Assembly (NCBI GenBank): GCA_900552075.1
Contig: URYL01000011.1
Location: 1 to 64,000, forward strand
Length of the DNA stretch: 64,000 nucleotides
Source of the DNA: an uncultured Bacteroides sp.
GTDB taxonomy: Bacteria; Bacteroidota; Bacteroidia; Bacteroidales; Bacteroidaceae
Direction of reading: 5' to 3'
How positions within the stretch are numbered: the stretch's first letter is position 1; each line of letters opens with the position of its first letter. The notes under the pieces are model-generated. The model did not search any database and was not told the DNA's origin. It worked only from the letters and a program-made list of their open reading frames with translations. Below are positions 18,481 to 25,882 of the stretch, piece by piece. Both the position numbers and the translations under genes were made by a program.

Positions 18481-19599
18481 ATGAATTCAAAGTACATTTT
18501 ATCCGGATGCTTGTTAAGCCTCTGCTTCAGTTCCTGCATTCAGGACGAGGCACCCAATGTAGAAGCAGCCATAGACGGTTGCACCGGAGCCCAGATTCAG
18601 TCTGCCACCATCGACCATTTAAGGAAAGAGGTGGAAGTCTATGTGTTGGACGGAACCGACGTTTCCCAACAGGAACTGATTTTCACGCTTCCCGATGGAG
18701 CCACCATCCAAGCAGAAGAGACGGAAACCAACGACCGGCCTCCTTTGTATGATTTCAGCCAGCACGCTTCCAGACATTTTGTGGTAACCTCCGAAGACGG
18801 ACACACACAGACTGAATACCTTATACGGATAAACAAGCTGGCCTTACCCACAAGCTATTCTTTCGAGGAACTGAAAACCATCACTCCCTACAATGTCTTT
18901 TACCTGACAAACGCATCGGGCATCATGCAATGGGCAAGCGGGAACCCCGGATACGACCTGAGCGGCATGGCCTTGAACGAAACGCAATACCCCACCGTAC
19001 AGTCTCCCGCAGGATATTCCGGAAAATGTGCCAAACTCACGACACTCAGTACCGGCAGTTTCGGGAAACCGCTGGGAATGCCCATCGCCGCCGGAAATTT
19101 ATTTATCGGTTCTTTTGACACCCGGAATGCCGTACTGGCTCCCTTGCAAGCCACTCACATGGGATTTCCTTTCACCAAACGCCCCTCCCGAATGACCGGC
19201 TGGTTCAAATACAAGGCGGGAGAAACCTTTACCGACAAGGCGGGTAACGCAGTGGCAGGAAAAAAGGACCGGGGCGACATCTATGCCGCACTTTACGAAG
19301 CTCCCAGCAGTGACTTCTCGCTCGATGGCAATCTTTTCCCAAACGGGACAGGAATCGATGAACACATCGTGCTTCTGGCCCGCATTCCGGAACAGGAAAT
19401 GACGGAAACTGACGACTGGAAAAAGTTCGACTTGGAGTTCATTCCTCAAAACGGAAAGACCCTTAATGCCGAAGACCTGAAGAACGGGAAATACAAACTT
19501 GCCGTGGTGTTCTCTTCCAGCGTCATGGGAGCCTACTTCCAAGGGGCAGTCGGCAGCGAATTGTGGATAGATGAAGTGGAAATTATTTGTGAAAACTAA
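18481..19599 (+). CDS. PCMD-domain surface lipoprotein, short form
   Basis: 372-residue predicted lipoprotein. MNSKYILSGCLLSLCFSSC gives Cys19 followed by IQDE. Residues about 30-115 form one small beta domain (ATIDHLRKEVEVYVLDGTD, FTLPDGATIQ, HFVVTSEDGHTQTEYLIRI) resembling the start of the operon gene 6 protein. PCMD at about 122-372 (YSFEEL, IMQWASGNPGYDL, IAAGNLFIGSFDT, MGFPFTKRPSRMTGWFKYK) ends GSELWIDEVEIICEN. It is transcribed away from the six-gene operon and is followed after 3 bases by a barrel gene, repeating the lipoprotein-barrel pairing. It is closest in layout to the PCMD gene at 20475-22046 (both contain DRGDIYAALYEA or DECDIYAVLYEA). Confidence 0.85.
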   Translation: MNSKYILSGCLLSLCFSSCIQDEAPNVEAAIDGCTGAQIQSATIDHLRKEVEVYVLDGTDVSQQELIFTLPDGATIQAEETETNDRPPLYDFSQHASRHFVVTSEDGHTQTEYLIRINKLALPTSYSFEELKTITPYNVFYLTNASGIMQWASGNPGYDLSGMALNETQYPTVQSPAGYSGKCAKLTTLSTGSFGKPLGMPIAAGNLFIGSFDTRNAVLAPLQATHMGFPFTKRPSRMTGWFKYKAGETFTDKAGNAVAGKKDRGDIYAALYEAPSSDFSLDGNLFPNGTGIDEHIVLLARIPEQEMTETDDWKKFDLEFIPQNGKTLNAEDLKNGKYKLAVVFSSSVMGAYFQGAVGSELWIDEVEIICEN

Positions 19600-19602
19600 T
19601 CG

Positions 19603-20400
19603 ATGGAAAAAGACATGAAAAAATATATACTACCCCTATTGACCCTGTTTTTATGCGGTTTCACTCTGACGAGTCACGCACAGTCTTCCGCCCACAAAGG
19701 TCTGGCATGGCTGTCCTCACACGGACTGGACTATGAGATAAAGGCCGGAATCAATATAGGAGGAACTTCTCCCCTGCCTCTGCCCAAGGAAATCAGAAGC
19801 CTGGACAGTTATTCGCCCGGGTTGGCCATCACCTTGGAAGGAAACACCACCAAATGGCTGGATGCAAAACAGAAGTGGGGCGTCAGCCTGGGGCTGCGGC
19901 TCGACAAAAAAGACATGGATACCAAAGCCACCGTAAAGAACTATGGCATGGAAATTTTCAGCGAAACCGGAGGAAAAATAAAAGGCCTCTGGACGGGAGG
20001 AGTAAAGACTACCGTGAAAATGTCTTACCTCACCATCCCGGTTCTGGCAAACTACCGCATCAGCAACCGCTGGAAGGTGACGGCGGGACCGTATTTCTCT
20101 TACATGATAAACGGAGAATTTTCCGGGAATGTATATGAAGGACATCTGCGTACACCCGATGCCAGTGGAAGCCGAGTAAATTTTGAAGGAGAGAACAAGG
20201 CTGCATACGATTTCTCGGACAACCTCCGCCGTTTTCAGTGGGGCCTGCAGGCAGGCGGGGAGTGGAAAGCCTACAAACACCTGAACATCCATGCCGACCT
20301 GACCTGGGGACTGAACGACATTTTCCAGAAAGACTTCACCACGGTCTCGTTTGCCATGTATCCCATTTACCTGAACCTGGGATTCGGATATGAGTTCTGA
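19603..20400 (+). CDS. Outer-membrane beta-barrel protein (porin-like)
   Basis: 265 residues with signal peptide (ILPLLTLFLCGFTLTSHAQ), then strands of a small barrel: DYEIKAGINIGGTSPLPLP, SPGLAITLEGNTTKW, WGVSLGLRLDKKDM, MSYLTIPVLANYRISNRWKV, FQWGLQAGGEWKAYKHL and the ending IYLNLGFGYEF with terminal Phe. It fits the general outer-membrane beta-barrel (OMP_b-brl_2) type found beside Bacteroidetes surface lipoproteins. ATG at 19615 (Met5) is an alternative start. It forms a two-gene operon with the PCMD lipoprotein three bases upstream, and a bidirectional terminator follows. Confidence 0.8.
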   Translation: MEKDMKKYILPLLTLFLCGFTLTSHAQSSAHKGLAWLSSHGLDYEIKAGINIGGTSPLPLPKEIRSLDSYSPGLAITLEGNTTKWLDAKQKWGVSLGLRLDKKDMDTKATVKNYGMEIFSETGGKIKGLWTGGVKTTVKMSYLTIPVLANYRISNRWKVTAGPYFSYMINGEFSGNVYEGHLRTPDASGSRVNFEGENKAAYDFSDNLRRFQWGLQAGGEWKAYKHLNIHADLTWGLNDIFQKDFTTVSFAMYPIYLNLGFGYEF

Positions 20401-20418
20401 TTAATGAATCCTTATAAA

Positions 20419-20460
20419 TAAAGAAAAGGGCTGAGATGCAAACCTCAGCCCTTTTCTTTA
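20419..20460. terminator. Bidirectional terminator between convergent genes
   Basis: Near-perfect inverted repeat: AAGAAAAGGGCTGAG, 8-base loop, CTCAGCCCTTTTCTT, A-run on one side and T-run on the other. It ends both the barrel gene (plus) and the PCMD gene (minus). Confidence 0.85.
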
Positions 20461-20474
20461 TAGTAACCTCTACA

Positions 20475-22046
20475 TTATTCAAAGGTAATCTGCAAATCGT
20501 CCAGCAACAATTTACTGTTGGGAGCGCCCTCATACACATCGCCGTTCTTACTGGAGGTGCAGATAAACGCTATTTTATATTTCTTATTGGCATCATAAGA
20601 TTTGCCGTTCACTTCTTCAAAGTTCAAGTCAAATTTCTTCCAGTCGGTCGCACCGCCATTCTCAATGCCCGCACGCATCACGATAGGGGCATCGGCCTGT
20701 TTGATGCTTTCTCCATCCAACACGAAGTCTTCATTTGCAGCCTCATACAACACCGCATAAATGTCACATTCATCCACCTTGTCGGCTACAGTATTCCCGT
20801 CTTTGTCATAATAGGTCTCACCCGGAGTGTACTTGTACCATCCTGAGAATTTCAGGGGCTTTCCTTCATGCATCACACCAAACTTGGTCGATTTCAAAGG
20901 TGCTGCCGCATTCAGTTCGAATGTACCCATAAACAAACTTCCGGCCGTGATGTTCGGTGCCATGCTGGCCATCAATGACCCTACAAATCCGCCATAATTT
21001 TTCAGGTCTTGTTTGGCTTGCAGCAGACTGACAGTCTGCAAGCAGGCAGCTGTAGTACCTTCCTTCACGTCTTTCGTTTCCTGAGTCACGCAATAAGGAG
21101 GCACCACCACGTCCGAATGGGTAGCGGCAATCCCTTCCAAGGAACTGTACACAATGGCGCTTCCTCCGTTTGTCGAAGCATAAGGACCTGCCGGAGTATA
21201 ATAATGATAAGTGTCGTCGTAGGTCCAGTCTTCAAAATTCAAAGCCAGCACTTTTGAACTGATTGAAACCTTATAGGCAGCCACCGTACCGTCTTCAGCT
21301 GTAACAGTGTAAGTCACGACCTTGCCATTTGAAAAGTCTTGCGCCTCCCCGCTGGCCGGAACCACCGTCGCTCCAGCCGAAACTTCAATGGTAGGTACCA
21401 GAGCCGTCAAATAAGCGGCCTTTGCCGTATCGGCAACCATAAAAGTGATGGTCTTTGCCTCTTCATTGATTGTGGTTCCGCCTACCACCAAGGAGTCTGC
21501 CGCAGCCACGGCCTTATCGAACACAAAAGAAGTGATTTTGGCTTCACTGCTCTCGTTTCCTTTCAGGCGAGTACCCGAATAAGTCACTTTCACGGCCTGT
21601 TTGACTCCACCCGTCAGCGTGGCATCTATATCCAGATTCATATTCAACGTTCCGTTGCCAATCACTCCGGTCGCATTTACGCCCGCTGTCAGCAATTCGG
21701 CTTCAACCGTAGTCACTCCGGTAAACTCATATTTATCGCCATTGGCTGTCAACGCACAATCATTCAAGTTGATGTCTCCGATTTTTATTCCCATGAATGA
21801 GAAGTCTGTAATAGACAGACTAATCGTATTATTGCCGGCTTTGCTCACGGAGATAATTTGTGAGTTCACCGTTCCACCCGGAATATCTACACCGCCTTGC
21901 GAAATGGAAACATCTAATTTCCCTTTATATTTACCTGCCAAATCACTATCAATAGGAATCTCTATTGATTGGTCTTTACTACAAGAAGTAAACAAATTCA
22001 CCACACACAAAAGGGCAAACATGTAAAAAAATAAGCTCTTTTTCAT
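20475..22046 (-). CDS. Calycin-like plus PCMD surface lipoprotein
   Basis: 523-residue predicted lipoprotein; MKKSLFFYMFALLCVVNLFTSC gives Cys22, followed by SKDQS. Residues about 30-165 resemble the calycin-like lipocalin-type domain of Bacteroidetes lipoproteins (LAGKYKGKLDVSISQGG, INLNDCALTANGDKYEF, GTLNMNLDIDATLTGG). Residues about 170-270 are a small domain with AAYKVSI, similar to those in the 18481 protein. PCMD at about 272-523 (LNFEDWTYDDTYHYYTP, ITAGSLFMGTFEL, GKPLKFSGWYKYTPGET, DECDIYAVLYEA) ends SKLLLDDLQITFE. It is monocistronic, with promoter block 22075-22137 matching that of the six-gene operon. Confidence 0.85.
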   Translation of the reverse strand: MKKSLFFYMFALLCVVNLFTSCSKDQSIEIPIDSDLAGKYKGKLDVSISQGGVDIPGGTVNSQIISVSKAGNNTISLSITDFSFMGIKIGDINLNDCALTANGDKYEFTGVTTVEAELLTAGVNATGVIGNGTLNMNLDIDATLTGGVKQAVKVTYSGTRLKGNESSEAKITSFVFDKAVAAADSLVVGGTTINEEAKTITFMVADTAKAAYLTALVPTIEVSAGATVVPASGEAQDFSNGKVVTYTVTAEDGTVAAYKVSISSKVLALNFEDWTYDDTYHYYTPAGPYASTNGGSAIVYSSLEGIAATHSDVVVPPYCVTQETKDVKEGTTAACLQTVSLLQAKQDLKNYGGFVGSLMASMAPNITAGSLFMGTFELNAAAPLKSTKFGVMHEGKPLKFSGWYKYTPGETYYDKDGNTVADKVDECDIYAVLYEAANEDFVLDGESIKQADAPIVMRAGIENGGATDWKKFDLNFEEVNGKSYDANKKYKIAFICTSSKNGDVYEGAPNSKLLLDDLQITFE

Positions 22047-22074
22047 CTCTTGATTATGTTTTTAATTACGGTCG

Positions 22075-22137
22075 CAAAGGAAATCAATATGCATTGTTCC
22101 TGCAAGGTCGAATTATCTTATTTTTTGCCGATTTTTC
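22075..22137 (-). promoter_or_regulatory. Promoter block of the 20475-22046 gene (shared with 18248-18310)
   Basis: Minus-strand reading: AAAAATCGGCAAAAAATA (22119-22136), CCTTG (22103-22107) as -33, 20-base spacer, TTCCTTTG (22075-22082) as -7. It aligns without gaps to the block at 18248, about two thirds of 71 positions identical. Confidence 0.55.
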
Positions 22138-22196
22138 AAATCACAGAAAACTAATTCTTCAATAATTAACTTCTGAATGCATTTTTTCTCATTTTA

Positions 22197-22215
22197 AATG
22201 GTCTATTTTTAAAAT
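22197..22215. repeat. 19-base motif copy B in divergent control region
   Basis: AATGGTCTATTTTTAAAAT, identical to 18381-18399. It lies between the PCMD gene ending at 22046 (minus) and the barrel gene starting at 22337 (plus). Confidence 0.6.
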
Positions 22216-22286
22216 ATACTATTTTATCTTATTTCCTGTTTTTATATTTTTAAGTATCAATTCATACAACCGTTTCAAATATCCAT

Positions 22287-22294
22287 TATCTTTG
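22287..22294 (+). promoter_or_regulatory. -7 box for the 22337 gene
   Basis: TATCTTTG matches TAnnTTTG. An in-frame TTG (22292) lies inside it, so translation should begin at ATG 22337. Confidence 0.5.
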
Positions 22295-22336
22295 AAACCA
22301 GCGAAACCGAAAAAGGAACCCAATATCTTAACCTTT

Positions 22337-24799
22337 ATGAGACACAAAGCACTTGCACATTTCACAGGCATCTTTATTACTTTTTTGATTCTAAACGTAT
22401 TCAACCTACAGGCACAATATACCGTGAAAGGTATTCTCGTGGATTCGCTCACACACGAAAGCGAGCCTTATGCCACCCTGCGCATTACGCTTGACAAATC
22501 ACCCGACAAACCGGTCCGGCTGAATGTAACGGATACCAAAGGACGCTTTCAGGAAAAACTGCCTCACACCGGAAATTATACCCTGCAAATTACTTCCGTA
22601 GGCAAACGGGCCGTAGTCCGTCATTTCACCATCACCGAAGCCAAACCTATGGCCGACCTGGGCACTCTATATACCTGCGACGATGCCCAGATGCTGAAAG
22701 GAGTGGAAGTGGTGGCGCAAAAACCGCTCGTAAAAGCAGAAATCGACAAGATTTCCTACAGCATAGAAGATGACCCCGACTCAAAGACCAACACGACTCT
22801 TGAGATGCTACGAAAAGTGCCTCTTGTCACTGTCGACGGGGAAGACAACATTCAGGTCAACGGCTCCAGCAACTTCAAGGTACACGTCAACGGAAAGCCC
22901 AACACGCTGATGAGCAACAACCCGAAGGAAGTGCTGCGAAGCCTGCCTGCCAATTCCGTCAAATCCATTGAAGTGATTACAGAACCGGGGGCCAAATACG
23001 ATGCGGAAGGCATCGGAGGTATCCTGAACATCATTACGACCGATGCCAAGATGCAAGGATATAATGTGACCCTCGGAGCAAACGCAAACAACATGGGAAT
23101 TTCAGGCTATGCCTACGGAACGGTACAGGTAGGAAAATTCACTCTCACCGGAAACTATTCATACAACTACCAGAACCAGCCCCGCAGCCTTTCGGAAAGC
23201 GGACGCGAGGATTTCACCTCCACCGATTACCGTTATCTGCAAACACAAGGTTCTTCCAAAAACAAGGGAAATTTCCAGTTCGGAAATATCGAAGGAAGCT
23301 ATGAGATAGACACACTGAACCTGATTACCTTCTCGGCCAACGTGTTTGGAGGAAAATTCGACATTCAGGGCGATTCGCACACGGCCATGAGCGACAATGA
23401 CTGGAACAAACGTTACAGCTACCTGACACGCAACCAGTCGACCAGCCAGTTCGGAAACATCGGCATCAATGCCGACTACCAGCATTCTTTTAAAAAGAAA
23501 GGTGAATACCTCACCTTGTCCTACAAGTTCAACAATTCGCCCAACAACAACGAGGCAGACACCTATTACGACGAGGCGCAAGACGTGCCTTTCAGTCTGC
23601 CGCACCAATATTTCGACAATGATGCCCACACGGCAGAACATACCACACAGATTGATTATGTCAACCCGTTCAACGGTATCCACTACATGGATGCCGGAAT
23701 GAAATATATTTACCGCGAGAATTACAGTGACAGCCAGTACTTCCTGGAAAACGCCCAGGGCGAGATGGAGGCCAGTCAGGACCTTTCAAGCAAATACCGG
23801 CAGGGGCAGCACATCCTTGCCGCCTACGCGGACTACCAGCTGAAGTGGAAAAAGTTCGGAGCGAAAGCCGGTGTGCGCTATGAACATACATTTATGGACG
23901 TGGAATACGACTACATGCCCGAACGCAATTTCAAGACCGGATTCGACGACGTGGTTCCCACCCTGAACCTCTCCTACATGCTGGGAACGAGCAGCACCCT
24001 CCGTGCCAACTACAACATGCGTATCAACCGACCGGGAATATGGTACCTGAATCCTTTCCGCGATACCAGCAACCCGACTTCCATCAGTTACGGTAATCCG
24101 GACCTGGATACGGAAAAGGCACACATCCTCGGCATGACGTTCAACAGCTTCAGCGCCAAATTCAGCCTGAATGCGAACCTCACGTACACCTTCATCAACA
24201 ATGGCATCGAACGCTATTCTTTCATGAACAACGGAGTGCAGGAAAACACTTACGGCAACGTGGGAAAAAGCCAGCGTACACGCCTGGCCTTATGGATGAA
24301 CTGGAACCCGGGCAGCACCACCCGCATCTCGCTGAACGCCGGCGGCGACTATGCCGACTACCAGAGCAAGGAACTGAACTCGCGCAACAGCGGATTCTCG
24401 GGCAATGTGTTCGGCAACGTGCAGCAGACCATTCCCTGGGAACTGCGCCTCAGCCTTTACGGAGGCGGAAGCACCCCTTACGTGTCGCTGCAAGGAAAAG
24501 GTTCTTCCTATTATTATTACGGCATCAATCTAAGCCGTTCTTTCCTGAAGGAAAAACGGCTGAACATCTCACTCTTTGCCAGCAGCATTTTCCAGAAATA
24601 CAATTCCTACCGCAATGAAACGGTGACCGATACCTTCCGCTCCTGGTCGGAAAGCAGCTATCCGTCACGCAGATACGGCATCAGCATCAGCTGGCGGTTC
24701 GGAGAATTGAAAACACAGGTAAAAAAGACCCAGCGCAGCATTACGAACGATGACGTGAAGGCAGGTGGCGACAATAAGACAGGCGGAAACATGCAGTAA
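22337..24799 (+). CDS. Outer-membrane plug-and-barrel protein, TonB-dependent receptor fold
   Basis: 820 residues from ATG 22337 with signal peptide ending LNLQAQ. Residues about 20-105 are a carboxypeptidase-regulatory-like beta sandwich (VKGILVDSLTHESEPYATL). Residues about 130-225 are a plug (NTTLEMLRKVPLVTVDGEDN, KSIEVITEPGAKYDAEGIGG). The rest is a 22-strand-type barrel with Tyr/Asn-rich strands (YNYQNQPRSLSES, NADYQHSFKKKGEYLTLSYK, YGISISWRFGELK). The order fits the OMP_b-brl_3 family of Bacteroidetes, not classic SusC, and there is no SusD gene beside it. Substrate unknown. The last segment is Lys/Gly-rich. The gene is followed after 39 bases by an AraC regulator and shares its control region with a PCMD gene. 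Confidence 0.85.
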   Translation: MRHKALAHFTGIFITFLILNVFNLQAQYTVKGILVDSLTHESEPYATLRITLDKSPDKPVRLNVTDTKGRFQEKLPHTGNYTLQITSVGKRAVVRHFTITEAKPMADLGTLYTCDDAQMLKGVEVVAQKPLVKAEIDKISYSIEDDPDSKTNTTLEMLRKVPLVTVDGEDNIQVNGSSNFKVHVNGKPNTLMSNNPKEVLRSLPANSVKSIEVITEPGAKYDAEGIGGILNIITTDAKMQGYNVTLGANANNMGISGYAYGTVQVGKFTLTGNYSYNYQNQPRSLSESGREDFTSTDYRYLQTQGSSKNKGNFQFGNIEGSYEIDTLNLITFSANVFGGKFDIQGDSHTAMSDNDWNKRYSYLTRNQSTSQFGNIGINADYQHSFKKKGEYLTLSYKFNNSPNNNEADTYYDEAQDVPFSLPHQYFDNDAHTAEHTTQIDYVNPFNGIHYMDAGMKYIYRENYSDSQYFLENAQGEMEASQDLSSKYRQGQHILAAYADYQLKWKKFGAKAGVRYEHTFMDVEYDYMPERNFKTGFDDVVPTLNLSYMLGTSSTLRANYNMRINRPGIWYLNPFRDTSNPTSISYGNPDLDTEKAHILGMTFNSFSAKFSLNANLTYTFINNGIERYSFMNNGVQENTYGNVGKSQRTRLALWMNWNPGSTTRISLNAGGDYADYQSKELNSRNSGFSGNVFGNVQQTIPWELRLSLYGGGSTPYVSLQGKGSSYYYYGINLSRSFLKEKRLNISLFASSIFQKYNSYRNETVTDTFRSWSESSYPSRRYGISISWRFGELKTQVKKTQRSITNDDVKAGGDNKTGGNMQ

Positions 24800-24815
24800 A
24801 TTCCTGTAATTTTTC

Positions 24816-24823
24816 TATCTTTG
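24816..24823 (+). promoter_or_regulatory. -7 box for AraC regulator gene
   Basis: TATCTTTG lies only 15 bases before the ATG at 24839, so an mRNA made from it would have a leader of roughly ten bases. The gene may instead be read from the upstream barrel gene. Confidence 0.4.
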
Positions 24824-24838
24824 CGAAAAACAAACAAG

Positions 24839-25684
24839 ATGGAAAAGGAACTTCCCAAAATCGACCTGCCGGAAGAATGGCTCATCGGCACCGGCATCAG
24901 CAAGGAACTGCTGGGACTCTATACCAATTATCCCGTGCGCCTGAAATGTGAAATCTTCGTACTCTGCATGTCCGGAGAGGTGGAAGCTTCGGTCAACCTG
25001 AATAAAATAAAGGTGGAAGCCAACGACTTCATCACACTTACCCCCGGAAGCATTTTCCAGATAAACGACATCAAAGGCGACCTGAACATCTACTTCGGCG
25101 GATTCTCGTCCGAATACATGGAACACAACATCCAGTCGCATTCTTTCCTCGACACCATGTACCTTACCTTAGGACGCCCCGTCATCCGTCTGAAACCGGA
25201 AGGAGCCAAAATGATGGAGGAATACATGCAGCTGCTCATCAAGATGTATGAGTTCCTGCCCGAGAAAATCAGGCCGGAAATCGCCACCAACCTGTATGCC
25301 GATATACATAAAGGTATATCGATGCTCTACCGGAACAAGACCGACGAAGTGCATAACCTGTCGAAAAGCGAACTGATTTGCCGCAACTTTGCCCAGCTGG
25401 TCATGCAGCACTACAACCAGACGCGCAACGTGGCCTGGTATGCAGAGAAGCTACAAATCACGCATGCCCACCTCTGTACTACAGTGAAACAGATTACGGG
25501 GAAAACCTGCGTGGACATCATCTCTTCGATGGTCATCATGGATGCCAAGTCGCAGCTGAAGTCATCGCAGCTTTCCATTCAGAACATTTCCGACTCCCTG
25601 AACTTTGCCAACGTGTCGTTCTTCGGAAAATATTTCAAACGATACGTGGGAATGAGTCCACTGGAATACCGGAACAACGGATAA
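24839..25684 (+). CDS. AraC-family transcriptional regulator
   Basis: 281-residue cytoplasmic DNA-binding protein. Start at ATG 24839 because the in-frame TTG 18 bases earlier lies inside a -7 box. Residues about 20-160 form a cupin-like N-domain (VRLKCEIFVLCMSGEVEAS, FITLTPGSIFQINDIKG). Residues about 180-278 are the double helix-turn-helix (RNVAWYAEKLQITHAHLCTT, SIQNISDSLNFANVSFFGKY, GMSPLEYRNNG). Ligand not recognisable. It directly follows the barrel gene at 22337 and lies upstream of the palindrome array, so it may regulate the barrel gene, the PCMD transcripts that share the 19-base motif, or the glycan locus; the sequence does not decide. Confidence 0.9.
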   Translation: MEKELPKIDLPEEWLIGTGISKELLGLYTNYPVRLKCEIFVLCMSGEVEASVNLNKIKVEANDFITLTPGSIFQINDIKGDLNIYFGGFSSEYMEHNIQSHSFLDTMYLTLGRPVIRLKPEGAKMMEEYMQLLIKMYEFLPEKIRPEIATNLYADIHKGISMLYRNKTDEVHNLSKSELICRNFAQLVMQHYNQTRNVAWYAEKLQITHAHLCTTVKQITGKTCVDIISSMVIMDAKSQLKSSQLSIQNISDSLNFANVSFFGKYFKRYVGMSPLEYRNNG

Positions 25685-25735
25685 AAAAACGGAACGCATC
25701 CAAACGCTTTCTGAGGCCGTTTTGAGGTCCTCAGA

Positions 25736-25867
25736 AAAACGCCGAAGCGTTCGTCAGAAAACGCACTTGCGTTTGAAGTAAAACGCCTTTACGTTTTGAT
25801 CAAAACGCACTTACGTTTTAAGTGAAACGCACTTGCGTTTTAACCCAAACGTACTTGCGTTTTTTAT
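25736..25867. repeat. Array of six 22-base palindromic units
   Basis: Units start at 25736, 25758, 25780, 25802, 25824 and 25846, an exact 22-base period. Each is a palindrome of about 18 bases plus a 4-base linker; consensus core AAAACGCACTTGCGTTTT. The last unit runs into TTTTTT and could terminate transcription. A looser relative with inverted repeat CTGAGG/CCTCAG lies at 25701-25734. There are no unique spacers, so this is not CRISPR. A similar array is at 51091-51199. Confidence 0.85.
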
Positions 25868-25882
25868 ACCCCCTGAAAAGCC

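Noticed and set aside
25736..25867. CRISPR array
   Set aside because: Period is 22 bases with 4-base variable linkers, no unique spacers and no cas genes in the window.
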